Assembly: GCF_001644025.1 (NCBI RefSeq)
Contig: NZ_LUUK01000200.1
Location: forward strand, 1-41,238
DNA length: 41,238 bases
Direction: 5' to 3'
From: Methylomonas koyamae
GTDB taxonomy: Bacteria; Pseudomonadota; Gammaproteobacteria; Methylococcales; Methylomonadaceae
Each line of letters opens with the position of its first letter. The stretch's first letter is position 1. Positions 1-8,618 of the stretch are shown here, piece by piece. A program made the position numbers and the translations under genes. Under the pieces are notes generated by a model, which saw only the letters and a list, made by a program, of their open reading frames with translations, did no database searches and was not told where the DNA came from.

Positions 1-2
1 GG

Positions 3-773
3 GCGGGCGGGCTATCGATAGGCATCAACTTCAACCCCAATAACGCTTGCAACTGGCGTTGCGTGTATTGCCAAGTCCCCAACCTGAAACGCGGGGCCGC
101 GCCCACCCTGGATTTCGAGGTACTCGAACGGGAATTGCGGGGCTTTTTGGAGTGGGTGTTACGTGGCGACTTTTTCGATGCTTACGATGTCGCCGCCGAA
201 CAGCGCGTCGTCAAGGACATTGCGATTTCCGGCAACGGCGAGCCGACCAGTCTAAAATCCTTCGACCGAGCCATCCGCCTGATAGGGGAAATCGGCCTGG
301 AAAGCGGCATATTGCCGACCGGCAACTTGGTATTGATCAGCAACGGCAGTCTGGTACATCAAAAACCTGTCCAAGCCGGACTGGCCGAATTGGCGAATTG
401 CGGCGGCGAGCTTTGGTTCAAGCTGGACAGTGCCACTAGCGCTGGCCGAAACTTGCTGAACCACGCCAAATTGAGTCAAGCCAAGCTGATCGAACATCTG
501 CAAATCGCCAGCGATTTATGCCCAACCAAATTGCAAACCTGTATTTTGCATTATCGACAGGCTTGGTCAGACGCCGAAAAAGCCGCGTATTTGGCCTTGC
601 TGGCGGCACTGAAATCCAGAAACATTAAAATCGCGAAAATACTGTTGTACAGTCTGGCCCGACCGTCGTTGCAACCGGAGGCAGGTGAGTTGAGAGGCGC
701 CGATTTAAGTGAAATGACGAGTTTTGCCGCCGACATCGAAGCTCTGGGCTACGATGTCGGCGTCAGCCTTTAG
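3..773 (+). CDS. Radical SAM protein, 5' end cut by the window
   Basis: The frame is open from the first bases, so the true start lies outside the window. Residues 16-23 of the visible part read CNWRCVYC, the CxxxCxxC motif that binds the [4Fe-4S] cluster in radical SAM enzymes. A GTG inside this motif cannot be the start. Further on, SGNGEPT fits the glycine-rich SAM-binding segment typical of the COG0731-type group. About 256 residues are visible; the C-terminal part is less conserved and I see no extra cysteine cluster. The substrate cannot be told from sequence. The stop codon overlaps the stop of the convergent small gene within the tetranucleotide TTAG, leaving no room for a terminator between them. 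Confidence 0.85.
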   Translation, partial: AGGLSIGINFNPNNACNWRCVYCQVPNLKRGAAPTLDFEVLERELRGFLEWVLRGDFFDAYDVAAEQRVVKDIAISGNGEPTSLKSFDRAIRLIGEIGLESGILPTGNLVLISNGSLVHQKPVQAGLAELANCGGELWFKLDSATSAGRNLLNHAKLSQAKLIEHLQIASDLCPTKLQTCILHYRQAWSDAEKAAYLALLAALKSRNIKIAKILLYSLARPSLQPEAGELRGADLSEMTSFAADIEALGYDVGVSL

Positions 774-1024
774 GCCTTGACGTCGAGGAGCGCCCCGACC
801 ATTTTTTCGTGGGTCTTCAGTAATTTGACGCCTGCGGAATTCTCCAGCTCGGCTTCCTTCAAACTGACGATAGGTTTAAACAATTCGGTCGGCGCGATAT
901 CTTGCGAGCCGCCGACTTCGTCTTTTTGGACAGGCAACGTAGCGATGGTTTGAGCGGCCGAGGCCGCTTTCTGCTGGGCGTTGCTGATCAGGTTGGTGGC
1001 ACTATTCAGTACATTGCTAATCAT
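770..1024 (-). CDS. Small protein with a flagellar-rod-like C-terminus
   Basis: This is an 84-residue protein. I chose the ATG at 1024 because a strong AGGAGG lies just upstream; an in-frame start further up has no such site. The N-terminal half is rich in Ala, Ser and Asn (MISNVLNSATNLISNAQQKA) and looks helical. The last 30 residues (KEAELENSAGVKLLKTHEKM and onward to the end) resemble the C-terminal helix of axial flagellar proteins such as FlgC or FlgB, where Asn, Lys and a terminal LLD-like segment recur. No other flagellar gene is in the window. It could be a small motility or secretion accessory protein; the rod similarity is from memory of the family and is tentative. It has no signal peptide. 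Confidence 0.6.
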   Translation of the reverse strand: MISNVLNSATNLISNAQQKAASAAQTIATLPVQKDEVGGSQDIAPTELFKPIVSLKEAELENSAGVKLLKTHEKMVGALLDVKA

Positions 1025-1127
1025 GGCGTACCTCCTGCAAATCAAGTTTGCATCATACCGCTAGTCATAGCGGCCGCCTAGGCGGAAACTTGAATTTCCG
1101 GTGGTTTATCCAATGACGATCACAAAG

Positions 1128-2054
1128 TCAGCTACGGGACCTATCGAACAGTTTTTTGTAAACGTCCAGTAAAACCGGCAAGCCGTGCTGATTGAACAGC
1201 CGCCAAGCGTAACCGACCAACCGAATCAACCCGCTCATCGCGCGTTCCACCGCGCGGTCGCCACCCAGTTGCTTGAATTTGGCTTCGACAATCCTACTCC
1301 ATTGCGGCTTGGGCTCGCCTTGGCTATCGACAAACACTTGGTTGTACGCCCACATTTCCAACACCGAAACCAACCACATAAACCCAAAAGAGATGGCCAT
1401 GCCGGCACCGGCAAATATCACCAGCCAGGCAAACATCGGATTGAGCTTAGTCAACCACCACGACAAAATATCCACCAGCAGAAACACATAGGGCATGCCG
1501 ATCGCGATCGACTTGTATTTCAGCGTACTGGTCTCGGAAAAGCTAAAGATTAGTCCGACCAACATAAAGATAAAGCTAATGCCGAACAAGTGGATATGCG
1601 ACACCCTGGTCAGCGACGTGAACGTGGCGCCTTCGTCTTCCTTGGCCAATTCCTTTAAGACGTTGAAGTCGCTAAAGTCCGGCAGCGAAGCCTCTTTGTT
1701 GTGGCACATCACACAGCGGCTCTCGATGATTTTATCGATACCGTCATCGACAAAATCATCCTTGTCGGCACCGTCCCGCACCCATTGGATGATGGCGAAC
1801 CGCTCTTTCTCGGAGGCATTGTCCTTCATCGAGCCGTTCAATTTCGTCTCCAGCATCGTGCCGGACCGATTCCCGTAGTAACTGTAAACGATGTCGTCTA
1901 TCGACAAGCCGAACTTGCCGTCGGCCAAACCGTGCGTAAACAGAATCTGGATCAGCGCGACCAGATAACCCACCGCGACCGTTGTCAAATAACCGGTAAA
2001 CAACACCTTAACGGGGATATCCAACTGCCTTAACGTAGAAAATTCGCGGGCCAT
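1128..2054 (-). CDS. Membrane protein with a single c-type heme motif
   Basis: The protein has 308 residues. The start is supported by GGAGGA upstream of the ATG. Likely membrane segments are at about 15-37, 153-173, 183-205 and 208-234. Between the first and second lies a loop of about 115 residues with CVMCH at 114-118, the covalent heme c attachment motif. This loop must face the periplasm if the heme is attached. The second segment begins HIHLFG, whose histidines could be heme or metal ligands in the membrane. The C-terminal tail of about 70 residues is basic. It resembles the general plan of membrane-bound cytochrome c proteins, but I do not recognise the family. No oxidoreductase partner is adjacent, so its electron donor and acceptor are unknown. 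Confidence 0.75.
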   Translation of the reverse strand: MAREFSTLRQLDIPVKVLFTGYLTTVAVGYLVALIQILFTHGLADGKFGLSIDDIVYSYYGNRSGTMLETKLNGSMKDNASEKERFAIIQWVRDGADKDDFVDDGIDKIIESRCVMCHNKEASLPDFSDFNVLKELAKEDEGATFTSLTRVSHIHLFGISFIFMLVGLIFSFSETSTLKYKSIAIGMPYVFLLVDILSWWLTKLNPMFAWLVIFAGAGMAISFGFMWLVSVLEMWAYNQVFVDSQGEPKPQWSRIVEAKFKQLGGDRAVERAMSGLIRLVGYAWRLFNQHGLPVLLDVYKKLFDRSRS

Positions 2055-2133
2055 GCGGTCCTCCGGGAGAAGTGAAGCTTTATTATAACTGTGTTAAAAT
2101 TCGAGATTTTGAAATAGACTATTAACGATTGAC

Positions 2134-2163
2134 AAAAAAAAGGCCCTTGCGAACAAGAGCCTG
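2134..2163 (-). terminator. Intrinsic terminator of the cold-shock gene
   Basis: Read on the minus strand, AGGCTCTTG, loop TTCG and CAAGGGCCT form a nine-pair stem with one G-U pair, followed directly by seven T. It lies about 20 bases after the csp stop codon and faces the right way for that gene. Confidence 0.85.
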
Positions 2164-2185
2164 TTTCGATTCTTCCGAAACTGAA

Positions 2186-2389
2186 TTATTTCGGCTGAAC
2201 GTTGGCGGCAGTCAGACCTTTGGGACCGGATTCAATTTCAAATTCCACCGATTGCCCAGGGGACAGAGTCTTAAACCCTTCGCCCAAGATCACCGAATGG
2301 TGGACGAAAACATCTTCCTTACCTTCGGAAGGCTCGATAAACCCAAACCCTTTGGTGTTGTTGAACCACTTTACAGTGCCTGTTGCCAT
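2186..2389 (-). CDS. Cold-shock protein, CspA family
   Basis: This is a 67-residue single cold-shock domain, the usual length of the family. It begins [18 protein letters not shown], containing RNP1 (KGFGFI), and continues with a DVFVHHS segment matching RNP2 (VFVHF), though His replaces the usual second Phe. Such proteins bind single-stranded RNA and DNA and act as RNA chaperones in the cytoplasm. The ATG at 2389 has TAGGAG about eight bases upstream; the longer in-frame start is not needed. The gene is monocistronic, with its own terminator and a likely promoter about 100 bases upstream. That would give a long 5' leader, as in other csp genes whose leaders control expression. Whether it is cold-induced cannot be read from sequence. 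Confidence 0.95.
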   Translation of the reverse strand: MATGTVKWFNNTKGFGFIEPSEGKEDVFVHHSVILGEGFKTLSPGQSVEFEIESGPKGLTAANVQPK

Positions 2390-2492
2390 ACAAAAACTCC
2401 TACGAATTAAAACCAAAATTTACCCGAACAAACCGCCGCGCTCACGGATTTCACCCGTCGAGCCACGTCATTTCGGCGAATCGAGTCTCGGC

Positions 2493-2521
2493 ATTGTACT
2501 GTGATTTATTCGGCATGACCA
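2493..2521 (-). promoter_or_regulatory. Putative sigma-70 promoter of the csp gene
   Basis: On the minus strand TGGTCA (4 of 6 to the -35 consensus), a 17-base spacer and TACAAT (5 of 6 to -10) face the csp gene. Transcription would start near 2486 and give a leader of about 97 bases. Confidence 0.5.
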
Positions 2522-2589
2522 CTGAGCACGACCACGCCGCCATCACCGGCCGGCCATTCAAAATATTAGCGATTTTTAATATATAGCCG

Positions 2590-2618
2590 CTTGAAATCGC
2601 TCGTCCACCGCCCCATCT
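2590..2618 (+). promoter_or_regulatory. Sigma-32 (heat-shock) promoter of clpB
   Basis: CTTGAAA at 2590-2596, a 14-base spacer, then CCCCATCT at 2611-2618. This matches the E. coli RpoH consensus (CTTGAAA, 11-16 bases, CCCCATnT) without a mismatch. It lies 34 bases before the clpB start codon, in the sense orientation. Confidence 0.85.
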
Positions 2619-2652
2619 CAGCGGCAACATCATTACAATCGAGGTACCTACC

Positions 2653-5226
2653 ATGCGTATGGACAAACTCACCAGCAAATTCCAGCAAGCGCTCGGGGAC
2701 GCTCAAAGCTTGGCTTTGGGCAAGGATCATCAGTTCATCGAACCGCTGCACGTCATGCTGGCCTTGCTGGACCAGGAAGGCGGCAGCATTAAACCTTTGC
2801 TGCAACAGATTGGCGTGCAGGTCAATACGTTTCGCGGCGATCTGCTGAAGGAAATCGACCGGCTCGCCAGCGTTTCCGGCGCGGGCGGCGACGTGCAAAT
2901 TTCCAACGAACTGTCGCGGACGCTCAACCTGACCGACAAATTGGCGCAAAAACGTAAAGACGCCTACATCTCCAGCGAATTGTTCTTGTTGGCGGCGCTG
3001 GAAGGCGGCGGCGCGCTACAAAACTTGCTGAAACGCGCCGGCGTAACCGCGCCGGCCGTCGAAAAAGCCGTCGAAAATCTGCGCGGCGGCCAAGCCGTTA
3101 ACGACGCCAATGCCGAAGATCAACGCCAGGCTCTGAAAAAATACACGATCAATCTGACCGAACGCGCCGAGCAAGGCAAACTCGATCCAGTGATCGGCCG
3201 CGACGACGAAATCCGCCGCACCATCCAGGTTCTACAACGCCGTACCAAAAACAACCCGGTGCTGATCGGCGAACCCGGCGTCGGTAAGACGGCCATCGTC
3301 GAAGGCCTAGCCCAGCGCATCGTCAACGGCGAAGTGCCGGAAGGCATCAAAGGTAAGCAATTGCTGTCGTTGGACATGGCCGCGCTGATCGCCGGCGCCA
3401 AGTTTCGGGGCGAATTCGAGGAACGCCTGAAAGCGGTGCTCAACGACATCGCCAAACTCGAAGGCCAGGTCATTCTGTTCATCGACGAACTGCACACCAT
3501 GGTCGGCGCCGGCAAGGCCGAAGGCGCGATGGATGCAGGCAATATGCTCAAGCCGGCCCTGGCACGCGGCGAACTGCATTGCGTCGGCGCCACCACGCTA
3601 GACGAATACCGCCAATACATCGAAAAAGACGCCGCGCTGGAACGCCGATTCCAAAAAGTCTTGGTCGACGAACCCAACGTCGAAGACACCATCGCCATCT
3701 TGCGCGGTTTGAAGGAACGCTACGAAATCCACCACAGCGTCGACATCACCGACCCGGCCATCGTCGCGGCGGCGATGCTGTCGCACCGCTACATTTCCGA
3801 CCGGCAACTGCCGGACAAGGCCATCGATTTGATCGACGAAGCCGCCAGCCGGATTCGGATGGAAATGGATTCCAAACCGGAAGCGATGGATAAACTCGAC
3901 CGGCGCCTGATCCAGCTCAAGATCGAACGCGAGGCCTTGAAAAACGAAACCGACGCCGCCTCGAAAAAACGTCTGGAGACCTTGCAGGACGAGATCGGCG
4001 AACTGGAAAAGGAATATTCCGATTTGGATGAAATCTGGAAAGCCGAAAAAGCCGCGCTGCAAGGCACCGCCACGATCAAGGAAAGACTGGAACACGCCAG
4101 ACTGGAGTTGGAAGCCGCCCGCCGCGCTCAAGATTACGCGAGGATGTCCGAACTGCAGTACGGCGACATTCCCAAACTGGAAAAGGAACTGGATCTGGCG
4201 TCGCAAGCCGAAATGCAGGAGACCACGCTGTTGCGCAGCAAGGTCACCGAAGAAGAAATCGCCGAGGTTGTCTCCAAATGGACCGGCATTCCGGTTTCGA
4301 AAATGATGGAAGGCGAGCGCGAAAAGCTATTGCGGATGGAAGACGAATTGGCCAAACGCGTGATCGGTCAGACCGAAGCCCTGAAAGCGGTCAGCAACGC
4401 GATCCGCCGCTCGCGGGCAGGATTGTCCGATCCGAACCGGCCCAACGGGTCCTTTTTGTTCTTGGGACCGACCGGCGTCGGCAAAACCGAATTGTGCAAG
4501 GCCTTGGCCGAGTTTATGTTCGACACCGAAGAAGCGATGGTCCGCATCGACATGTCCGAGTTCATGGAGAAACATTCGGTGGCCCGCTTGATAGGCGCCC
4601 CGCCGGGCTATGTCGGCTACGAAGAAGGCGGCTATTTGACCGAGGCGGTGCGCCGCAAGCCTTACTCGGTAATTCTGCTCGACGAAATCGAGAAAGCCCA
4701 TGCCGACGTGTTCAATGTGCTGCTGCAGGTACTGGACGATGGCCGCCTGACCGATGGTCAGGGCCGCACGGTGGATTTTAAAAACACCGTGGTGGTGATG
4801 ACATCCAACCTGGGTTCGCAGGTCATCCAAGAGCTAGCTGGCGAGGAGAACTACGGCGACATGAAAGACGCGGTAATGGACATCGTCGGCCAGCATTTTC
4901 GGCCGGAATTCATCAACCGAGTCGATGAAGCCGTGGTGTTCCATCCGCTCGGCCAGGGCCAAATTCGCGCGATCTGCAAAATTCAAATCGACCTGCTGCG
5001 AAACCGTTTAGCCGAAAAGGATATTGACCTGGACATCAGCGAAACCGCGCTGGATTTGCTCGGCGAAGCCGGCTTCGATCCGGTTTACGGCGCGCGGCCA
5101 CTGAAACGGGCAATTCAACGCCAGCTGGAAAACCGACTGGCCAACGAAATTTTGTCCGGGCGCTACCTACCCGGCGACACCGTCAAGGTCGATCGCGCCG
5201 CCGACGGGCTAACTTTCGCCAAATGA
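2653..5226 (+). CDS. clpB: ATP-dependent disaggregase ClpB
   Basis: The protein has 857 residues, full length for ClpB. The order is an N-terminal Clp-N repeat domain (about 1-145), a first AAA+ module with Walker A GEPGVGKT at about 206 and Walker B ILFIDE, a long coiled-coil M-domain (about 410-525, rich in Glu, Lys and Leu), and a second AAA+ module with Walker A GPTGVGKT at about 605 and [10 protein letters not shown]. The C-terminal D2-small domain includes the GARPLKR sensor-2 motif. The M-domain and absence of a ClpP-binding loop separate it from ClpA and ClpC. ClpB works with DnaK to extract proteins from aggregates in the cytosol. A perfect heat-shock promoter precedes it and a GC-rich hairpin follows, so it appears monocistronic. 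Two in-frame ATGs lie six bases apart; GAGG sits before the first. Confidence 0.98.
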   Translation: MRMDKLTSKFQQALGDAQSLALGKDHQFIEPLHVMLALLDQEGGSIKPLLQQIGVQVNTFRGDLLKEIDRLASVSGAGGDVQISNELSRTLNLTDKLAQKRKDAYISSELFLLAALEGGGALQNLLKRAGVTAPAVEKAVENLRGGQAVNDANAEDQRQALKKYTINLTERAEQGKLDPVIGRDDEIRRTIQVLQRRTKNNPVLIGEPGVGKTAIVEGLAQRIVNGEVPEGIKGKQLLSLDMAALIAGAKFRGEFEERLKAVLNDIAKLEGQVILFIDELHTMVGAGKAEGAMDAGNMLKPALARGELHCVGATTLDEYRQYIEKDAALERRFQKVLVDEPNVEDTIAILRGLKERYEIHHSVDITDPAIVAAAMLSHRYISDRQLPDKAIDLIDEAASRIRMEMDSKPEAMDKLDRRLIQLKIEREALKNETDAASKKRLETLQDEIGELEKEYSDLDEIWKAEKAALQGTATIKERLEHARLELEAARRAQDYARMSELQYGDIPKLEKELDLASQAEMQETTLLRSKVTEEEIAEVVSKWTGIPVSKMMEGEREKLLRMEDELAKRVIGQTEALKAVSNAIRRSRAGLSDPNRPNGSFLFLGPTGVGKTELCKALAEFMFDTEEAMVRIDMSEFMEKHSVARLIGAPPGYVGYEEGGYLTEAVRRKPYSVILLDEIEKAHADVFNVLLQVLDDGRLTDGQGRTVDFKNTVVVMTSNLGSQVIQELAGEENYGDMKDAVMDIVGQHFRPEFINRVDEAVVFHPLGQGQIRAICKIQIDLLRNRLAEKDIDLDISETALDLLGEAGFDPVYGARPLKRAIQRQLENRLANEILSGRYLPGDTVKVDRAADGLTFAK

Positions 5227-5232
5227 CGCCAA

Positions 5233-5266
5233 GGGCCGGTCCGGAACTATTTCCGGCAACCGGCCC
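5233..5266 (+). terminator. GC-rich hairpin after clpB
   Basis: GGGCCGGT pairs perfectly with ACCGGCCC and is extended inward by CCGGA/TCCGG, giving a very stable hairpin seven bases after the clpB stop codon. No T-run follows, so it may act as a 3' stabiliser or an atypical terminator. Confidence 0.55.
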
Positions 5267-5455
5267 GTCCCGACCGGGTTTCGACTATCCGCCCGGCCTT
5301 CGGCTTGACTAAATCGACGGCTTGCTCTAGCTTCAATCTGGCTTGCATATCAACAATAACAATCAAGCCACCGCCATGAATCCAAGTATCACACCTCGTA
5401 GTGCGCGACCGACGTTTGCCCTCTTCCTCGCGCACGACGCCGGAGGTTCGGAACG

Positions 5456-6508
5456 ATGAGCTTACGCATCGGTATCGTCGGACTCGGTCGCATCGGCGGC
5501 GGTGTGCTTCGCAACAATTTTCTGAACGACCCCGCGGGTCGCTTCGACATACGTGTGATCTGCGACGTGATGCCGATCGACCACGTTGCTTACCTGATCG
5601 CCCACGACAGTACCTACGGCCGGCCGCCGTTCGCGGTCGACCACGACGGTACCGACTTGCTGTTGGGCGAGCAGCGGATACGCTATCAACGCGTCGATCG
5701 CCGCCGTCGGCCGCCGGAGAACGACAGCTTCGGCATGCTGCGGCCCTTTGACCTGGACGTGTTGTTCGACGCCACCGGTACCGCGGCGATCGGCGACTTC
5801 CGAGCCTTGCTCGATCAGCGCGTCGCCAAAAAAATCCTCTGCACCTGGAACGTGGCGGGTTGCGACCTCAGTCTGGTTTACGGAGTCAACCAAGACGATT
5901 ACGATCCGGCGCGTCACCATGTCGTTTCCGCCAGCACCTGCACCGGCAACGCCATGGTGCCGATTTGCGACATTCTCGACCGCCACATCGGCATCGACTA
6001 CGCCCGTATCGTCACGATCCACCCGGAATTGTCGGACCAAAAAGTCCTGGACGGCTACCACCCTTCTTCGCAACTCGGCCGGGCCTGCGCGGTATCCATC
6101 GTTCCCACCGCCACCAACGTGGCCAAATCGACCGAACTGGTGCTGCCTCGGTTGGCCGGGAAGCTGGAAGCCCTGTCCTACAGAGTACCGACCGCCATCG
6201 TCTCGGTGATCGACATCGCGGCGGTCTTGGCCAGGGATTCCACTCCGGAAGAAGTCGCCAGCCTGCTTTGCGAGTATTCGAACAATCGCCTGTCTGGAAT
6301 CCTCTCTTGCGAATACGGCGCGTGGGGGCACCAAAAAGCCAGCATCGACTACCTGGCTAGCCCCTATTCGGCGATCGTCCTGATGAAGCATTTAAGCCTC
6401 GGCAACCGTCGTCACCTGGGTCTGGCCCTGATGCACGACAATGAGTTCGGCTATTGTTGCCGGGTTCTGGATGTACTGGGCGTGATGGCCGCCAACCCGC
6501 CCAGCTAA
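5456..6508 (+). CDS. Divergent GAPDH-family dehydrogenase
   Basis: The 350-residue protein covers the whole GAPDH fold. The N-terminal Rossmann motif is GIVGLGRIGG, and an Asp at 37 in the ICD segment suggests NAD rather than NADP. The catalytic region reads STCTGN around Cys162 instead of the usual ASCTTN; Cys is kept but Ser and the second Thr, which help hold phosphate, are changed. The catalytic His (TIH, 189), LDGYHP, RVPTAIVSVID and the HDNEFGY segment near the end are kept. The PTSTGAAK segment is PTATNVAK. So it is likely a dehydrogenase or phosphorylating enzyme on an aldehyde, possibly not glyceraldehyde 3-phosphate. It has GGAGG upstream and stands alone between clpB and phoB, not beside glycolytic or Calvin-cycle genes. 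Confidence 0.85.
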   Translation: MSLRIGIVGLGRIGGGVLRNNFLNDPAGRFDIRVICDVMPIDHVAYLIAHDSTYGRPPFAVDHDGTDLLLGEQRIRYQRVDRRRRPPENDSFGMLRPFDLDVLFDATGTAAIGDFRALLDQRVAKKILCTWNVAGCDLSLVYGVNQDDYDPARHHVVSASTCTGNAMVPICDILDRHIGIDYARIVTIHPELSDQKVLDGYHPSSQLGRACAVSIVPTATNVAKSTELVLPRLAGKLEALSYRVPTAIVSVIDIAAVLARDSTPEEVASLLCEYSNNRLSGILSCEYGAWGHQKASIDYLASPYSAIVLMKHLSLGNRRHLGLALMHDNEFGYCCRVLDVLGVMAANPPS

Positions 6509-6572
6509 AGCCTCCGCCATCCTCCGCCAAGGCCGCGCTCGGCTGGCCCCTTACCGCGCCGGTCGATATTTT

Positions 6573-6606
6573 TTGTCACAAACAGGTAATATATCGCTGC
6601 TAGATT
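6573..6606 (+). promoter_or_regulatory. Candidate Pho box and -10 before phoB
   Basis: TTGTCAC, four bases, then AGGTAAT (6573-6590) match 12 of 18 positions of the PhoB box; the first half-site is better than the second. TAGATT at 6601-6606 follows after exactly 10 bases, the spacing seen in E. coli phoA. This suggests autoregulation, but the second half-site is weak. Confidence 0.4.
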
Positions 6607-6644
6607 AGCTAAGTCGTTGCTACCTAGCCTTTTATGGAACCTAT

Positions 6645-7337
6645 ATGCCCAACTTGAACATCCTGGTTGTCGAAGATGAAGAAGCTATCAGGGAAATGCT
6701 GGCCATGGTGCTGGAACAAGCCGAATTTCAAGTCATCTCCGCCGGCAGTGCCGAACAAGCCATGCAAGCCCTGGCCGACAACCGGGTGGATTTGATCGTG
6801 CTGGACTGGATGCTACCCGGCATTAGCGGCGTCGAACTGGCCAAGCGCTTGAAAAACGAGCCGGGCTTCAAGGAACTTCCCATCATTCTGCTGACTGCCC
6901 GTAGCGAAGAAGAAGACAAAATCCGCGGCCTGGAAATCGGCGCGGACGATTACGTCACCAAACCCTTCTCCCCGAAAGAATTGGTTGCTCGAATCAAGGC
7001 GGTGATGCGGCGCAGCGGCAAATTGTCGGAATCCGGCCAACTCAGCGTTGGCGATCTAACGCTGGACACCGAACAACATCGCTTGATGATCGGCGGCCGC
7101 AGTTTGGAAGTCAGTCCCACCGAATTCAGGCTGATGCAATTTTTCATGACCAATCCCGACAAGGTCTACAGCCGCACGCATTTGCTGGACCAGGTCTGGG
7201 GCCGAAGCGTCTATATCGAAGAGCGCACCGTCGACGTGCACATCCGCCGATTGCGCAAAATTTTGGCGACCTACGGCCGGGAAGAACTGATCCAAACCGT
7301 GCGCGGCTTCGGCTACCGGTTTTCGATGGCGGATTGA
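6645..7337 (+). CDS. phoB: Phosphate regulon response regulator PhoB
   Basis: The protein has 230 residues, the standard length. The receiver domain (about 4-118) has the acidic pair ED near residues 10-11, the phospho-acceptor Asp54 in VLDWMLPG, and the conserved Lys in TKPFSP. The C-terminal winged-helix domain (about 130-226) includes EFRLMQFF and the DVHIRRLRK recognition region typical of the OmpR/PhoB class. Phosphorylated PhoB binds Pho boxes and recruits sigma-70. phoR follows after six bases, which supports PhoB over other OmpR-class regulators. A candidate Pho box lies upstream. No pst or phoU genes are nearby. Confidence 0.95.
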   Translation: MPNLNILVVEDEEAIREMLAMVLEQAEFQVISAGSAEQAMQALADNRVDLIVLDWMLPGISGVELAKRLKNEPGFKELPIILLTARSEEEDKIRGLEIGADDYVTKPFSPKELVARIKAVMRRSGKLSESGQLSVGDLTLDTEQHRLMIGGRSLEVSPTEFRLMQFFMTNPDKVYSRTHLLDQVWGRSVYIEERTVDVHIRRLRKILATYGREELIQTVRGFGYRFSMAD

Positions 7338-7343
7338 CGTTAG

Positions 7344-8618
7344 ATGCAGCGCTGGCAACGCGAACTGAATATCGTCATTGGCCTATTGATCCCCACGCTG
7401 CTGATCAGTGTGTTCTTCGGTCATCTGACCGAACTGCTGCTGGCCGTCACATTACTACTACTGACCAAACAAACCATCAGCATCAACCGCCTGGAGCGCT
7501 GGCTAAGCCAGGGCGGCGTTGGCGAACGCACTAACTTCAAAGGGATTTGGGGCGACATTTACTACCACTTGTATAAAATTCGTCGCAGTCAGAAACGCCG
7601 TAAGAAAAAGCTCGGCAAGATGTTGGACCGGTTCCGTAAATCCACCGACGCGCTGCCCGATGCCGTCGTCGTGCTGGGCAGCTACGGCGAAATCGAATGG
7701 AGCAACAAGGTCGCTCACGAATTTCTGGGCTTGAAAAAGTCCGATACGGGCCATCGGATTCCGAACCTGGTCCGCCATCCGCTGTTTATCCAATACCTAA
7801 AGGACCAGGATTACCGACAGAAAATCAGCATCCCCTCGCCGGTCAACGAAAACCTGATTCTGCAAATCGGTATCGTGCCCTACGGCAACGGCTTGCGTCT
7901 GCTGATGGCGCAAGACATCACCCACTTAAAGGCCATCGAGCGGATGCGCACCGACTTCGTCGCCAATGTGTCGCACGAACTGCGCACGCCGCTGACGGTA
8001 CTACGCGGCTATCTGGAAACCCTGCAGGAAATGGAAAACGGTCCGAGCGTTTACACCCGCTCGTTTCAAAACATGTCGGCGCAAACCGAGCGCATGCAAA
8101 TGCTGATCGACGATCTGCTGCTGCTCGCCCGTTTAGAAAGCAAGGCTAAAAAGTCCGAATGCGTCCAGATTGCCGATCTGCTCGGCCAAGTCTGCCACGA
8201 GAGCGATTTGCTGGAAAAAGACGAACGCCGGGTCACGCTGAGCCTCGCGAGTACCGCCAACCTGCGCGGCGATGCGCTGGAGCTGCGCGGCGCATTTAGC
8301 AATCTGCTAGGCAATGCCCTGAAGTATTCGCCGCCGCGCTCGCCGGTACATGTGCGCTGGGACAACTTGCCGGACGGTAGTGTGTATTTGGAAGTCGAGG
8401 ATTTCGGCCAAGGTATCGCCAACCACGAAATCCCCAGGATTACCGAGCGCTTTTATCGTGCCGACGTCAAACGCAATCAGAAAATCGCCGGGACCGGCCT
8501 GGGTTTGGCCATCGTAAAACACGTGCTGGTGCGTCACGACGCCAAATTGGAAATCGAAAGCCAGTTAGGTAAAGGGAGTCGGTTTCGTTGCGTGTTCCCC
8601 AAGCAACGGCTGTGTTAG
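7344..8618 (+). CDS. phoR: Phosphate regulon sensor kinase PhoR
   Basis: This is a 424-residue histidine kinase. Two hydrophobic stretches close together (about 8-25 and 29-42) form the membrane anchor with almost no periplasmic loop, as in E. coli PhoR. A basic linker (SQKRRKKK) is followed by a PAS domain (about 98-190), the HisKA domain with phospho-accepting His211 in VSHELRTPL, and the ATPase domain with N box (NLLGNALKYS), G1 (EDFGQGI) and G2 (GTGLGLAI). It should phosphorylate PhoB when phosphate is scarce and dephosphorylate it when plentiful, probably through PhoU. The stop codon overlaps that of the convergent gene within TTAG. Confidence 0.95.
   Translation: MQRWQRELNIVIGLLIPTLLISVFFGHLTELLLAVTLLLLTKQTISINRLERWLSQGGVGERTNFKGIWGDIYYHLYKIRRSQKRRKKKLGKMLDRFRKSTDALPDAVVVLGSYGEIEWSNKVAHEFLGLKKSDTGHRIPNLVRHPLFIQYLKDQDYRQKISIPSPVNENLILQIGIVPYGNGLRLLMAQDITHLKAIERMRTDFVANVSHELRTPLTVLRGYLETLQEMENGPSVYTRSFQNMSAQTERMQMLIDDLLLLARLESKAKKSECVQIADLLGQVCHESDLLEKDERRVTLSLASTANLRGDALELRGAFSNLLGNALKYSPPRSPVHVRWDNLPDGSVYLEVEDFGQGIANHEIPRITERFYRADVKRNQKIAGTGLGLAIVKHVLVRHDAKLEIESQLGKGSRFRCVFPKQRLC

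Noticed and set aside
5247-5435. A 62-codon minus-strand frame between clpB and the GAPDH-like gene
   Set aside because: No ribosome site, very basic and low-complexity composition, and it overlaps the clpB hairpin.
5462-6391. A 309-codon minus-strand frame inside the GAPDH-like gene
   Set aside because: It is antisense to a clearly recognised protein; long shadow frames are expected in GC-rich codons.
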